Origin: Bacteroidales bacterium
GTDB lineage: Bacteria; Bacteroidota; Bacteroidia; Bacteroidales; Bacteroidaceae
DNA: 64,000 nucleotides
Direction: 5' to 3'
Assembly: GCA_015060865.1 (NCBI GenBank)
Contig: SUXS01000017.1
Coordinates: 23,146-87,145 of the forward strand
The notes below the pieces were generated by a model that worked only from the letters and a program-made list of their open reading frames with translations, did not search any database and was not told the origin of the DNA. Position numbers and translations under genes: made by a program. Shown here in pieces: positions 1 through 9,549 of the stretch (positions within the stretch are counted from its first letter, which is position 1; each line of letters opens with the position of its first letter).

Positions 1-1113
1 ATAAGTATCTTCATCAATATAAGAGACAGCACCATACGTTGCATAAGGGCGTAGATCTCCACATGAGAGTTCTTTCATCTTAGTTGCGTTGGTAGGCGAC
101 ACATACTGATACATTTGTGCCTTGCCCAAATCCTGCCACAACTGAGAAGGAGACATTTTACGTTGTCCATCATTCTCCTTAGTTGCACTAAAGATATTAG
201 GCAAGCCGCTCTTTGCTCCATCCAACTTCGTTGTAGCCATTGGTATAAAGGCTATAATTTCGTCATCATCCGGCATAAAATAATACCCCAAAGAGTTTAT
301 TGAGCCACGAGGAATTTCATTTTGTGAGTCCATCGCATTACCTACAACCTCTGCCACGGTATTGGTAGTACTCATAATACTATTCTCATACAAATAAGCC
401 GAATACATATCATAAGCCCTATTGTATTGTTGACTCCATAAGTACAAGTCACCCAAGACCAATTTTACCGGAAACAGCATTTTCGTTGACGGATAACCAT
501 AAATGGCTCCATAGACAGGTGATTTCGTATTTATATAAGGCAACAAATCGTTAATAAAATAATCACAGACCTGTGCCAGATCATACCTCGGATAATCCTT
601 CTCCGCCTCAGGAACAGTAAGAATAGGTTTCACCATAAAAGGTACCTCTTTGTAAGCCAAAACCAATTGCAGATAGGTCCAAGCACGAATCGCTTTTACG
701 GCAGCTATCTCTCGCAACATTACTTGCTGGTTTGATACGATTATAGCCGTATCAACCTTTGACAAATAATAGTTACAATTATTGATTACCTCATAGTAAG
801 CACTATAATTAAGCATAGGGTTATCCAAGGACAAATCCTGATGCTCTATAAGCTCACGCAAATAACTATCAGTATAAGAGTTTGCTTGCACAAGATCACC
901 ACGTAGTTCGCCCAAAAGCACATTCTGATCAGCCAACTGCTGGACCTTACTTAAAATTCCCACCACGGAATACAACGAATCCGCCGCAGAAGACAATGCA
1001 TGGCTATCTGCATCCTGAGTCATTGTAGAGCCTGTATCAAGCATATCCTCACATGAGGCCATGCCCATCAGCGCAAGGAAAGCAAATGCGTATACTATCT
1101 TATTTCTTTTCAT
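1..1113 (-). CDS. SusD/RagB-family outer-membrane lipoprotein (3' end cut by window)
   Basis: Read by translating the minus strand from the ATG at 1113 to the window edge with no stop. The product starts with a short hydrophobic signal peptide ending in a lipobox (MASC, Cys21), followed by a SusD-like helical body (about 371 residues visible; the family is usually 500-600). SusD proteins sit on the cell surface and form the lid of a SusC channel, capturing oligosaccharides or peptides. It follows the SusC gene by 15 bp, so the two form the second SusC/SusD pair of this operon. The C-terminal part lies outside the window. Family call is confident; the substrate cannot be told. Confidence 0.88.
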   Translation of the reverse strand, partial: MKRNKIVYAFAFLALMGMASCEDMLDTGSTMTQDADSHALSSAADSLYSVVGILSKVQQLADQNVLLGELRGDLVQANSYTDSYLRELIEHQDLSLDNPMLNYSAYYEVINNCNYYLSKVDTAIIVSNQQVMLREIAAVKAIRAWTYLQLVLAYKEVPFMVKPILTVPEAEKDYPRYDLAQVCDYFINDLLPYINTKSPVYGAIYGYPSTKMLFPVKLVLGDLYLWSQQYNRAYDMYSAYLYENSIMSTTNTVAEVVGNAMDSQNEIPRGSINSLGYYFMPDDDEIIAFIPMATTKLDGAKSGLPNIFSATKENDGQRKMSPSQLWQDLGKAQMYQYVSPTNATKMKELSCGDLRPYATYGAVSYIDEDTY

Positions 1114-1128
1114 ATCTGTAATTCTTTA

Positions 1129-4100
1129 TTAGAGGTTAATCTTTATACCTAACAAGACACTACGTCCTTGTGCAGTAAGCCCACGGTCGATACCCTGATA
1201 CAATACTGAATTGCCCGACCAAACTTCAGGATCACTACCCAAATAGCTCGTCAAAGTAAAGAGGTTATTAGCAGTAGCCCAGAAAGTCAGTCCTTGCAAC
1301 CAGACTGAATTGACGGGAAGCGCATAACTCAACGTCACACTGCGCAAACGTAGATATGATCCATCCTCAATCCATCGATCAGAGAAACGGGCATTTCCCA
1401 TAGGATCACCATATGTCGCTTTGGGAATATCTGTTTGCTGGCCCTCGGCAATCCAACGACGATTAAGGGCAGTTGTCTGATTAAAGAACTGAGCTCCTCC
1501 CTCTAGTTGCGAACGCTGATAGTTGTAAATATCATTACCCCAAGAGTAATTGAAATTCACATCCAAAGACAGACGCTTATAAGACAAGGAGGTATACATA
1601 TTTCCATACAAGTCTGGATTAGGATCACCAATCACAACCATATCTTTTTCATCAATCACACCATCCTGGCTATAATCCTTGAATTTCATGTCACCAGCTC
1701 CAAAATAAGTTTGATCCCCCGTGGCAGATTTGATACTCAAGTTAGCCTCTTTGGCCTCTTCTGCTGTAGCAAACACTCCATCCGTTTCATAACCATAGAA
1801 AACTCCTACAGGACGTCCTACCGAAGTCAACACATTTGCCCCATAAATCGAAGTTGTATAGTCACCATCGGGGAGCATTGTCACCCGATTCTGATAAGTT
1901 GCCACATTCAGCCCCATATGCCAACGCCAATCTTTACGAGCAAGAAGCTTAATTCTTGCAGCAACATCTACTCCAAAGTTTTCCAAAGCGCCACCATTAG
2001 ACCAATAAACTCCTCCACCGACAATTTCCGGCAATGATTTCATGGTCAACAGATTGTTCGTATAGCTCTTATAAACATTCAACGAAAGGCCTATAACGTC
2101 ATTATATTCAGTCAAGTCAACGCCCAAACGGAAACGATGAGTAGTCTCCCATTGTATGCCAGTATTACCAATATTATTCAATACCAAGCCTATAGAGGAT
2201 CCCAAGAACTTGGTTGCCGTCAAGTTGGTTCGCGCTGCAGTCAAAGCAATATCATCATTTCCTGTGACATCATAACCTGCACTTATTTTAAGCATATTGA
2301 TGCCCCATTCCTTGGCATTAAAGAAATCCTCGGAAGAAATCAACCAAGCGCCTTGCAATGATGGGAATAATCCCCAATGTACACCAGCCAGCTTAATACC
2401 ATCCGTAACTTCTCGGCCGAAACGCGAAGTTGTCTCCATGGACAAACCTCCCTGCAAGAAATACTTATATTTATAATTGTAGTCAGCTTGAGCATAATAA
2501 CTAAATGAGCGCCAAGTGTCATCCACTCCATCAACAGACTTAAAAGACAATGACCCAGACACATTGGGCATTTTGTCATTACCCGTGTTGTGACCTTCGT
2601 TCTGAGAAGCCTGATACTTGTCATTGGTAAAGCGGAATCCACCAATGAGATTCAAGAAATGAGCATTTTTTCTCAAAGTCCAGTCCAAACGAGTGTCACT
2701 AAATATAGACTCTTGTTTGGCATTGAAAGAAGCAGCACGGTTGCTGGACTCACCTACCCCATCAATGTAGAATACCGGAGTGCCGGTCATGGGAACAAAG
2801 GCACGCTGATTGTTGTTTGACAACGAATAGTTGAATAATGTAGTAGCATAGAAATTACTACTGAAATCATAACGAGGAGCCAGCGTAAGGTTAAACATAC
2901 TGTATTCCAAGCGATTCTTATTTTTAGCATCTCCATATTTGTTAATCGCAACAGGATTAGCCCATGAAGTATTCGTGCCAAAATCCTCTGCAAAGTCATC
3001 TGCTGGCGACACGAAATCGGTAAGTTCCCCATCTTCACTATAATTATAAGGATTCAAGAAAGGAGACTTTATCAACGCCAAGAAGTTTGGAGAAAGAATC
3101 GTACTGGTGGTAAAATCTTCCGGAACGCCATCCTCACGTAGATTACGAGTATTAGAATTATAAGCCACATCGAAACGGGTACTTAAATCACCAATCAACT
3201 TGATATCCGTATTAAAACGGAGATTCATACGAGTGAAGTTATTGAAGTCCAACGTGCTTTGTGAATTGACATATCCCAACGAAAGGTTGTAGTCGGCCAC
3301 CTCGTCACCTCCCTGCACACTGATATTATAGTTTTGCGTCAATGCCTCACGATACACATAATCATCCCAATTGGTATTGTTATGATACATGTTATAATAA
3401 TAATAATTGGGATCATCATTCAAGAACTTAAAGTTGGTCAGTTCTGTACCGGTACTACCAATCAACTCCGACACATATAGTCGATGTTGGTCAGCATTCA
3501 TCATTGAAGGGCGATCAGGAGTAAACTCTATACCTGCCATCACATTGGCCTCAATACGTGTAGCCATGCTGGTACTACGCTTGGTTTCAATGATAATCAC
3601 ACCATTGGATCCTTTTGTTCCATAAAGTGCTGTAGCATTCTTAAGTACGGTAACCTTTGCAATATCATTCACACTGATGGCAGAGAGCACGTTGTTATAG
3701 TGCCCATCATGGAGTGCTCCACGATTATACTGTTGGTCCATATAAACCCCATCCACAATCACCAAAGGCTGTGCATTGGCATTCAGGGAGTTCAAGCCGC
3801 CAATAAACATGGCAGATCCCATAGCTGGGGTACCACTACGGTTGATTACACGCATATCACCACTCAAACGTGTGTTTACTTCCTGGTCAACCGAAAGTGC
3901 TGAGGTCAAAGAGAAATCTGAGGCTACAGCCATGTCAGTGATTTGTATATCACTTGTGTAATCACTACTAAAATTCTCTGAATACAAATGGATAATAGCT
4001 TCTTTTCCTGCAGTGGAAATCTGCACAAGGTTATAACCCGGTGCATTGACATCGAGCATAGTTACAAAAAGAGGAACCTCCAAACTATACTTTCCCGATT

Positions 4101-4341
4101 CATCGGTCATCGCAGCATAACGGGTATGCCCATGAGCCACGATGCGTGCACCTGCCAAGGGAGCACGAGTTGCAGCATCCAGTACAACACCGGTTATCAT
4201 TTTCACATTCTCCTGCTGCACAATACTATCCTGTTCAATCTCATCAACAGCCCAAGCAGCAGGAATATGCATAACCATGCCAACCATAAGGCATGCAAAT
4301 ATTTGTAGATATTTTTTTCCTGTCTTCATAGTACAATCCAT
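1129..4341 (-). CDS. SusC/RagA-family TonB-linked outer-membrane receptor
   Basis: A 1070-residue protein of usual SusC length. After a signal peptide (about 1-31) there is a carboxypeptidase-regulatory-like beta domain (about 48-105), a TonB plug (about 150-255, with the SusC pattern LVIVDGVY ... VTVLKNATALYG..GSNGVI) and a C-terminal 22-strand barrel ending in the hydrophobic KINL. It imports ligand captured by its SusD partner, using TonB energy. The ATG at 4341 overlaps the stop of the preceding fasciclin gene (TAATG), which suggests translational coupling. A second in-frame ATG at 4329 would give a more conventional signal peptide. The substrate is unknown. Confidence 0.93.
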   Translation of the reverse strand: MDCTMKTGKKYLQIFACLMVGMVMHIPAAWAVDEIEQDSIVQQENVKMITGVVLDAATRAPLAGARIVAHGHTRYAAMTDESGKYSLEVPLFVTMLDVNAPGYNLVQISTAGKEAIIHLYSENFSSDYTSDIQITDMAVASDFSLTSALSVDQEVNTRLSGDMRVINRSGTPAMGSAMFIGGLNSLNANAQPLVIVDGVYMDQQYNRGALHDGHYNNVLSAISVNDIAKVTVLKNATALYGTKGSNGVIIIETKRSTSMATRIEANVMAGIEFTPDRPSMMNADQHRLYVSELIGSTGTELTNFKFLNDDPNYYYYNMYHNNTNWDDYVYREALTQNYNISVQGGDEVADYNLSLGYVNSQSTLDFNNFTRMNLRFNTDIKLIGDLSTRFDVAYNSNTRNLREDGVPEDFTTSTILSPNFLALIKSPFLNPYNYSEDGELTDFVSPADDFAEDFGTNTSWANPVAINKYGDAKNKNRLEYSMFNLTLAPRYDFSSNFYATTLFNYSLSNNNQRAFVPMTGTPVFYIDGVGESSNRAASFNAKQESIFSDTRLDWTLRKNAHFLNLIGGFRFTNDKYQASQNEGHNTGNDKMPNVSGSLSFKSVDGVDDTWRSFSYYAQADYNYKYKYFLQGGLSMETTSRFGREVTDGIKLAGVHWGLFPSLQGAWLISSEDFFNAKEWGINMLKISAGYDVTGNDDIALTAARTNLTATKFLGSSIGLVLNNIGNTGIQWETTHRFRLGVDLTEYNDVIGLSLNVYKSYTNNLLTMKSLPEIVGGGVYWSNGGALENFGVDVAARIKLLARKDWRWHMGLNVATYQNRVTMLPDGDYTTSIYGANVLTSVGRPVGVFYGYETDGVFATAEEAKEANLSIKSATGDQTYFGAGDMKFKDYSQDGVIDEKDMVVIGDPNPDLYGNMYTSLSYKRLSLDVNFNYSWGNDIYNYQRSQLEGGAQFFNQTTALNRRWIAEGQQTDIPKATYGDPMGNARFSDRWIEDGSYLRLRSVTLSYALPVNSVWLQGLTFWATANNLFTLTSYLGSDPEVWSGNSVLYQGIDRGLTAQGRSVLLGIKINL

Positions 4342-5984
4342 TATTCTTTAACCGGTTCCAACATAATACAATCTATCAGTAATGCCTTAGAATACACCTC
4401 GTTCTCTTTCTTAGAGGTTCCATCAGGCAAGGTCACTTTCTTGGTGCTACTAACATCGCTCTCGATGGTTAGTGTGGTTGCTACCACATCCTCTCCATAA
4501 TTACATGCAGGGAACACTACATAATCTAAGTTTTCCTTCTTATCACCATCTCCATCAAGATCATTTTTATCCACAAAAACAAATGATATAGTATCCATCG
4601 CATAAGGATTAGTAGACGTATAATCCATTGACAATTTTTGTGAAGATCCTCTATGATCCTTATAGTTCAGAGTTAAGGTCAATTTATTGGGTCTTACCCC
4701 ATTAGCCTTATCCGTAACTCTTGTCTGCGGCAATAGAACGACTTTAAGATTATAAGCGGCTGACAAGACATTGCGCACGAAGAACGTCGCTTCTGACTGA
4801 CTACGAGTATTCAATGGGTATATCTCCATATAGCCGTGACGAGACAACCTATTATACAGTGTATCCTCTATGGACAGATTACGATTATAAGAGCCCGTAT
4901 TTGCCCCCAACTCATCTAAAGTCATCACATTCTCCGCCTCCACAACAATTTCCTGATGCCAGGATTCCCATGGGCGATGCCGCAAAGTATCCACAACAAA
5001 CACATTTCCATTGCTACATATATCTCCATCATCTATGCCCGAGAATCCTTGCAGGAGATTCTCAAACGGGAGATAAAACACATTATTAGCCGTAGAAATC
5101 AATGAATCCTCAACTGCCCCCTGCACCGTATGGCTAAACACCAAGTCATTGACTAAGGCCCTCTTAGTATACATCCGCTGTAAAGAATCAGCAAGAGTAT
5201 TCTTGCTATGATAGGTATAATACTTAGCAATTGTTGTATACGACTTATTCCATGCCTCATTAGTGGGAATTATCATAGAATAGAGGCTATCTTCATTGTC
5301 CAGCTGACCTATACGATAGAACATCTCATTCAAATTAACTGTCACAGAATCCACATACTCCTGTTTTCCATCAACAATTTGCCCTGGGACACTAGCCTCC
5401 ACATCAATTACCGCAGTATCAAACGAGTGCAGATACTCACTAACTATGCTAAATGTAGAATCAGAATCCAAGAATTCCCAAATATTGGGGAAGAAAGGTA
5501 CGCGAGATTCTATCACATGCAGTATACCGTTCTTGGTTATAATGTTCTTCTCTACTAAACAGGCATTTCCAAAGACATAGTCATCGCCTTGGGCTTCAAA
5601 GGCCATAAACTTCTCATTAAGCATGGCAATACCCTTACCATCCAGTTCACTATTGGCCGATATGGAGAAGCGAGCAATATGATTTTTCACAAACTCCTTT
5701 TCAATATTCTTCTCATTCATTCCCGCTAAGTCAAGAGCACCTTTGGGGGCAAAGACGGTAAACATCTGTTGTCCATCGAGCAACTTATCATAACCATACT
5801 TCTTCAGATACTCTTCAAAGTCATCCAAATCAGGGTGGGCAACAATCTCCTGCCATAGCGTATTATCGGCTACTTGTTGAGTATTTTCCACATCATAATG
5901 TGCATTCCAAGCATCCGTACAACCCACCATTGCCAATGGGAGTATCAGCAGAATGCTATATACGAGCTTATTTGAATATTTCAT
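4341..5984 (-). CDS. fasciclin (FAS1)-domain surface lipoprotein A
   Basis: 547 residues with a lipoprotein signal peptide (MVGC, Cys22). Residues from about 40 show a FAS1 fold signature: a helix start (FEEYLKKYGYDKLL), the strand FTVFAPKGAL and a later GILHVIESRVPF, matching the H1/H2 boxes of fasciclin domains. A second, more divergent FAS1-like unit follows (about 165-330), then a C-terminal beta-rich part with a DxDGDGD calcium-loop-like stretch (about 460-470). FAS1 proteins mediate adhesion or ligand binding; in Bacteroidetes they often accompany SusC/SusD pairs and probably act as extra surface binding proteins. Lies between a second FAS1 gene and SusC in one operon. Exact ligand unknown. 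Confidence 0.82.
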   Translation of the reverse strand: MKYSNKLVYSILLILPLAMVGCTDAWNAHYDVENTQQVADNTLWQEIVAHPDLDDFEEYLKKYGYDKLLDGQQMFTVFAPKGALDLAGMNEKNIEKEFVKNHIARFSISANSELDGKGIAMLNEKFMAFEAQGDDYVFGNACLVEKNIITKNGILHVIESRVPFFPNIWEFLDSDSTFSIVSEYLHSFDTAVIDVEASVPGQIVDGKQEYVDSVTVNLNEMFYRIGQLDNEDSLYSMIIPTNEAWNKSYTTIAKYYTYHSKNTLADSLQRMYTKRALVNDLVFSHTVQGAVEDSLISTANNVFYLPFENLLQGFSGIDDGDICSNGNVFVVDTLRHRPWESWHQEIVVEAENVMTLDELGANTGSYNRNLSIEDTLYNRLSRHGYMEIYPLNTRSQSEATFFVRNVLSAAYNLKVVLLPQTRVTDKANGVRPNKLTLTLNYKDHRGSSQKLSMDYTSTNPYAMDTISFVFVDKNDLDGDGDKKENLDYVVFPACNYGEDVVATTLTIESDVSSTKKVTLPDGTSKKENEVYSKALLIDCIMLEPVKE

Positions 5985-6007
5985 AAAATCCTCCTTATAT
6001 TAAATTA

Positions 6008-7918
6008 TCAATGACGGTCCTCCTTCTGATTGGGATTATCGTATACACTCTTCGGACACAACTCCAAGTAATCGAACATAAACTCCTTACCGGCTTCATC
6101 CACCGCACGGAATCGGATAGTATGGTCAACTCCACTCTCAAGATACTTAGTGGCCACAATACGACGAAGATGATTGGATTGGGCACGTGCGATATTGGTC
6201 TTACCAGCGCCTTCCGTCTGAGTATCAGGGCCTTTCATATAGCCACGATTATGCATGGCCTTTTCATTCTTGGCTTTCTCCTCCTCTGTCAGATTATCGT
6301 CACTAAACCAACCAATCTTTGAGCTTGTACCATCCTCCGTCAAGTCCACAGGAATACCACAAGGAATACCATCCACATATACTTGAGTCACTCCACGGTG
6401 ACCCATTGGTACGTATCCATATCGTATTTCATAAGTACCCGCCGGAACAGGAGGCAACTTGATTTCAAAGTCATACGAACCCTCTGCAATAATTTCATCG
6501 GCATACCAGCACCAGAAGCCAATAGATTGGGTCTGATAGTAAACCACACCTGTTTGATGCAACTTCAGATTATCTACATAGCTATACATACCATCGGTTA
6601 TCTGATAAGCTTTATTCAGTCCTTCCTGAACCGTAGCATTACCATCACCATTACGGAAGATATTGTTTGTAGCCAATTCAGGCATCAACGTAGCAGCATC
6701 AAAACGCATACGGTCATTAAGCACCTCGTTTACCACTGTTTCATCATACACCAACGGTCGGTCAATCAGATAATATACCCCATTACTACCATCAAACATC
6801 TCTGAATGATGCACTTTTACTCCAGCCACGCGATGTACTTTTCCATGGCTGGTACCATAACGTCTATTCAAACGGGTAGAATCCTTGGTAGCATTACCAC
6901 GAGAAGCCTTCATAATCGTACCTGGGCACATGGTCTCATAAAAATCAAACGCATCGTGCTGGAAATTGGGGAAATGGATATAAGTCGTCATCTTATCGGT
7001 ATATATTCTTCTATTAAGGAAGTGATAGGATACGAATCGATTCAACGAATTACGACGATCGGTATAGTCAGTAACACCTGCATCTTCAGGGAAGACCTGA
7101 TCATATACCTGCTTGGCATAGTCAATCAAGCCTTGAATAGAGGTGGTATCAATCCCTGCACGGGCGTAAACCTCATTCGTTTCAATAAAGCCAGTATAAC
7201 CTATCAACCGGCTCGTCGGATAATACTTATTAAAGCCATTACGGTCAGTACCGTCACCCATATCATTAGGACGAGGTACAAAAGTAGGGTCTATATATGC
7301 CTGAAGCGAGTCATGCATGTGGGTGAGTTCCAAAGCCTCACAAAAAAGTGAAATCGCCGGGTTCTCTTTCATCAAATCAGGCAATGAGGCAATCGAATGA
7401 CTCAGCACATGATCCACCACATGCGCTACACCGTTTTCCAACTCTTGATCCTTTACAATCACTTTCGAATGTTTATTCACGAAATAGTCACCTGTAAGAG
7501 TATCAATCGTTACCTGTATATAGCGTTCATTCATATTCGGCGTATTCACTACCCCATTATCCATATCGGTAGTCATATAATCAAGCTTAATCACATGACC
7601 ATAAGCTATGGTATCACACTCCGCATCAGAAAGTTGAGTTACATCCGTCTTTCCACGCTCGCGCAAATAGATGTCAAAAGCATCATTGGTGGGCACAAAA
7701 CAGGTATAGGTACCATAGGCCGACAGAAGGCTATTGACTCCCGTACGCTGCAAGACGTAAGCGAATGACGAGAGTTCTTTCCGATTTTCCACAAAATCTG
7801 TAATCGTCTCACCGGTAAAGGTGTAGTAATTTTCCAACTTCAACTCCTCGACACAAGCTGTAGTAAGGCCAAGCACACTTACAAGGAGCAAGCAGATATA
7901 GATATGTTTCTTCTTCAT
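6008..7918 (-). CDS. fasciclin (FAS1)-domain surface lipoprotein B
   Basis: 636 residues, lipoprotein signal peptide ending TTAC (Cys22). The N-terminal FAS1 domain (about 35-180) has the typical FAYVLQRTGVNSLL helix, YTCFVPTNDAFD strand and NGVAHVVDHVL motif. A second FAS1-like region is about 190-400 (FFNLLRR-like helix is lost, but the KVHRVAGVKVHHSEMFDGSNGVYYLID segment fits). The C-terminal 200 residues form a separate beta-rich domain (AGTYEIRYGYVPMGHRGVTQVYVDG), which resembles a carbohydrate-binding jelly roll; this last point is inference. It is 23 bp upstream of FAS1 lipoprotein A and 6 bp from the SusD gene stop, so it is cotranscribed. Confidence 0.82.
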   Translation of the reverse strand: MKKKHIYICLLLVSVLGLTTACVEELKLENYYTFTGETITDFVENRKELSSFAYVLQRTGVNSLLSAYGTYTCFVPTNDAFDIYLRERGKTDVTQLSDAECDTIAYGHVIKLDYMTTDMDNGVVNTPNMNERYIQVTIDTLTGDYFVNKHSKVIVKDQELENGVAHVVDHVLSHSIASLPDLMKENPAISLFCEALELTHMHDSLQAYIDPTFVPRPNDMGDGTDRNGFNKYYPTSRLIGYTGFIETNEVYARAGIDTTSIQGLIDYAKQVYDQVFPEDAGVTDYTDRRNSLNRFVSYHFLNRRIYTDKMTTYIHFPNFQHDAFDFYETMCPGTIMKASRGNATKDSTRLNRRYGTSHGKVHRVAGVKVHHSEMFDGSNGVYYLIDRPLVYDETVVNEVLNDRMRFDAATLMPELATNNIFRNGDGNATVQEGLNKAYQITDGMYSYVDNLKLHQTGVVYYQTQSIGFWCWYADEIIAEGSYDFEIKLPPVPAGTYEIRYGYVPMGHRGVTQVYVDGIPCGIPVDLTEDGTSSKIGWFSDDNLTEEEKAKNEKAMHNRGYMKGPDTQTEGAGKTNIARAQSNHLRRIVATKYLESGVDHTIRFRAVDEAGKEFMFDYLELCPKSVYDNPNQKEDRH

Positions 7919-7924
7919 AGTATA

Positions 7925-9535
7925 TTATTTTGAGGTAATTATAGACTCATCCGTTTCGTAAGCTGGATTTTGCTTCAACATGGGGTTCACCTTCAACTCA
8001 TTTTCATGAACCGGCAGGTAAAGCATATCCGTAGGCATCCACTTACTTGTAACAGAACCTGGATTCGTATATTTCTGAGTAGCCAATTCCAACATCGCAT
8101 TATTTGAGCCATCACGACGTGCTTTGCGCACAAGGTCAAACCAACGCTTGCCTTCAAACATCAACTCACGTTGACGTTCAGCCAATACGTTCTCGCGCAT
8201 CTGCTGTCTGGTTGGGGTTGTCTCCAAAGCCTCATAAGCCGCAAGGGGAGTAGCCAAATTGGAACGATTATATACCGAGGCATACAAATCATAGGCCACT
8301 GACAAGTCGGCAGAGTCGTTACGTTCTACCAAAGCCTCAGCCTTCATCAACATGACATCGGTGAAACGATAAAAAATCCAATTCACATAATTCTGGTTAC
8401 GCACAATATAACCTGTCCCTGCATCATCTACATTAATTGCCGTATACTTCATGATAGGGAAGGTTGTCGTTTGATCTTTAATACTTTCAACTGCGCGTAC
8501 ATCAGAAGTTGCCCATACGCCGTTACCCGATTTCATGTTCTCCCCTATAAAGTTTGCAGCTTGGAAGCGTGCCATAATGTTCATAGACAAAGAGACAAAA
8601 TAGCCGGATATAATATCATTGGAACGCACATCCTGAGAGAACTGCAACTCAAAGATACTCTCAAACGAATTACCCATTCCGAAAATCTGGTTATAGGCAT
8701 AGTGTTTACTGGTAGCTCCATTACTCTGATTCCCCAAAAGCGGATAGTTCCCATCATAACGTAGGCCAGACTTCTCAGCATCCTCTATCTTTTGGGCTAT
8801 TACCTTATCACAATATGCGATACACTCATCATATTGTTCCATCCACAAGTACACATCAGCCAGCATGCTCCAAACAGCAATCTGCGTAATACGCCCTTTG
8901 GTATATTCATCCTTATAGAATTTCTTCACTGCCGTTTTCTCAGCCAACAGAAGGTCATCCAGTACCTGTTGCATGACCTCATCATGAGATGACTGAGCCA
9001 CATGGAACGACTCACTATCATCGATGGTAGGCTCCACCACAAGAGGCACGTCACGGAAAGTACGCGCCAAATAGAAATAGCAAAGCGCACGAATTGTCAG
9101 CACCTCAGAGCGCAGAGCATACCATTCCGACTCATGGAAGTCGGGGTCACGGTCAAGCACTTCAGGAGCATAGTGCAACACGGTATTGCAAAGATTGATG
9201 ACATTATAGAAACTTGCCCATTCACAAATATAGTATGTGGGACGAATATTCCCTTCCATCAATTTCTCCCAATCCTCACCATATATAGAACCCTGCACCA
9301 CGTTGTCGGAGCGTAACTCACCCCACATCAATACACGTTCCATAAAGGCATATTCCGTCATTGCACTATAACAAGCCGCAACCATAGAGTTGACCTCATC
9401 TTCGTTCTCCCAATAATTCTCCAGAACGACCTCATTCAAAGGCATTATGTTAAGGAAGTCATCACATGATGTCATTGACATCATTGCACAGATAACTCCA
9501 ATCATAAGTTTATGTCTATTAATATTCTTTTTCAT
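7925..9535 (-). CDS. SusD/RagB-family outer-membrane lipoprotein
   Basis: 536 residues with lipobox MTSC (Cys24) followed by the CDDFLNIMP start typical of SusD proteins. The SusD N-terminal TPR region (VNSMVAACYSAM, LRALCYFYLARTFRDVPLV) and the C-terminal signature (RVLAERQRELMFEGKRWFDLVR; here NVLAERQRELMFEGKRW) are both clear. It is the surface lid of the SusC receptor encoded 14 bp upstream (9550-12843). Length and motifs are complete, so this pair looks functional. Confidence 0.95.
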   Translation of the reverse strand: MKKNINRHKLMIGVICAMMSMTSCDDFLNIMPLNEVVLENYWENEDEVNSMVAACYSAMTEYAFMERVLMWGELRSDNVVQGSIYGEDWEKLMEGNIRPTYYICEWASFYNVINLCNTVLHYAPEVLDRDPDFHESEWYALRSEVLTIRALCYFYLARTFRDVPLVVEPTIDDSESFHVAQSSHDEVMQQVLDDLLLAEKTAVKKFYKDEYTKGRITQIAVWSMLADVYLWMEQYDECIAYCDKVIAQKIEDAEKSGLRYDGNYPLLGNQSNGATSKHYAYNQIFGMGNSFESIFELQFSQDVRSNDIISGYFVSLSMNIMARFQAANFIGENMKSGNGVWATSDVRAVESIKDQTTTFPIMKYTAINVDDAGTGYIVRNQNYVNWIFYRFTDVMLMKAEALVERNDSADLSVAYDLYASVYNRSNLATPLAAYEALETTPTRQQMRENVLAERQRELMFEGKRWFDLVRKARRDGSNNAMLELATQKYTNPGSVTSKWMPTDMLYLPVHENELKVNPMLKQNPAYETDESIITSK

Positions 9536-9549
9536 CGTATAACTTTTAC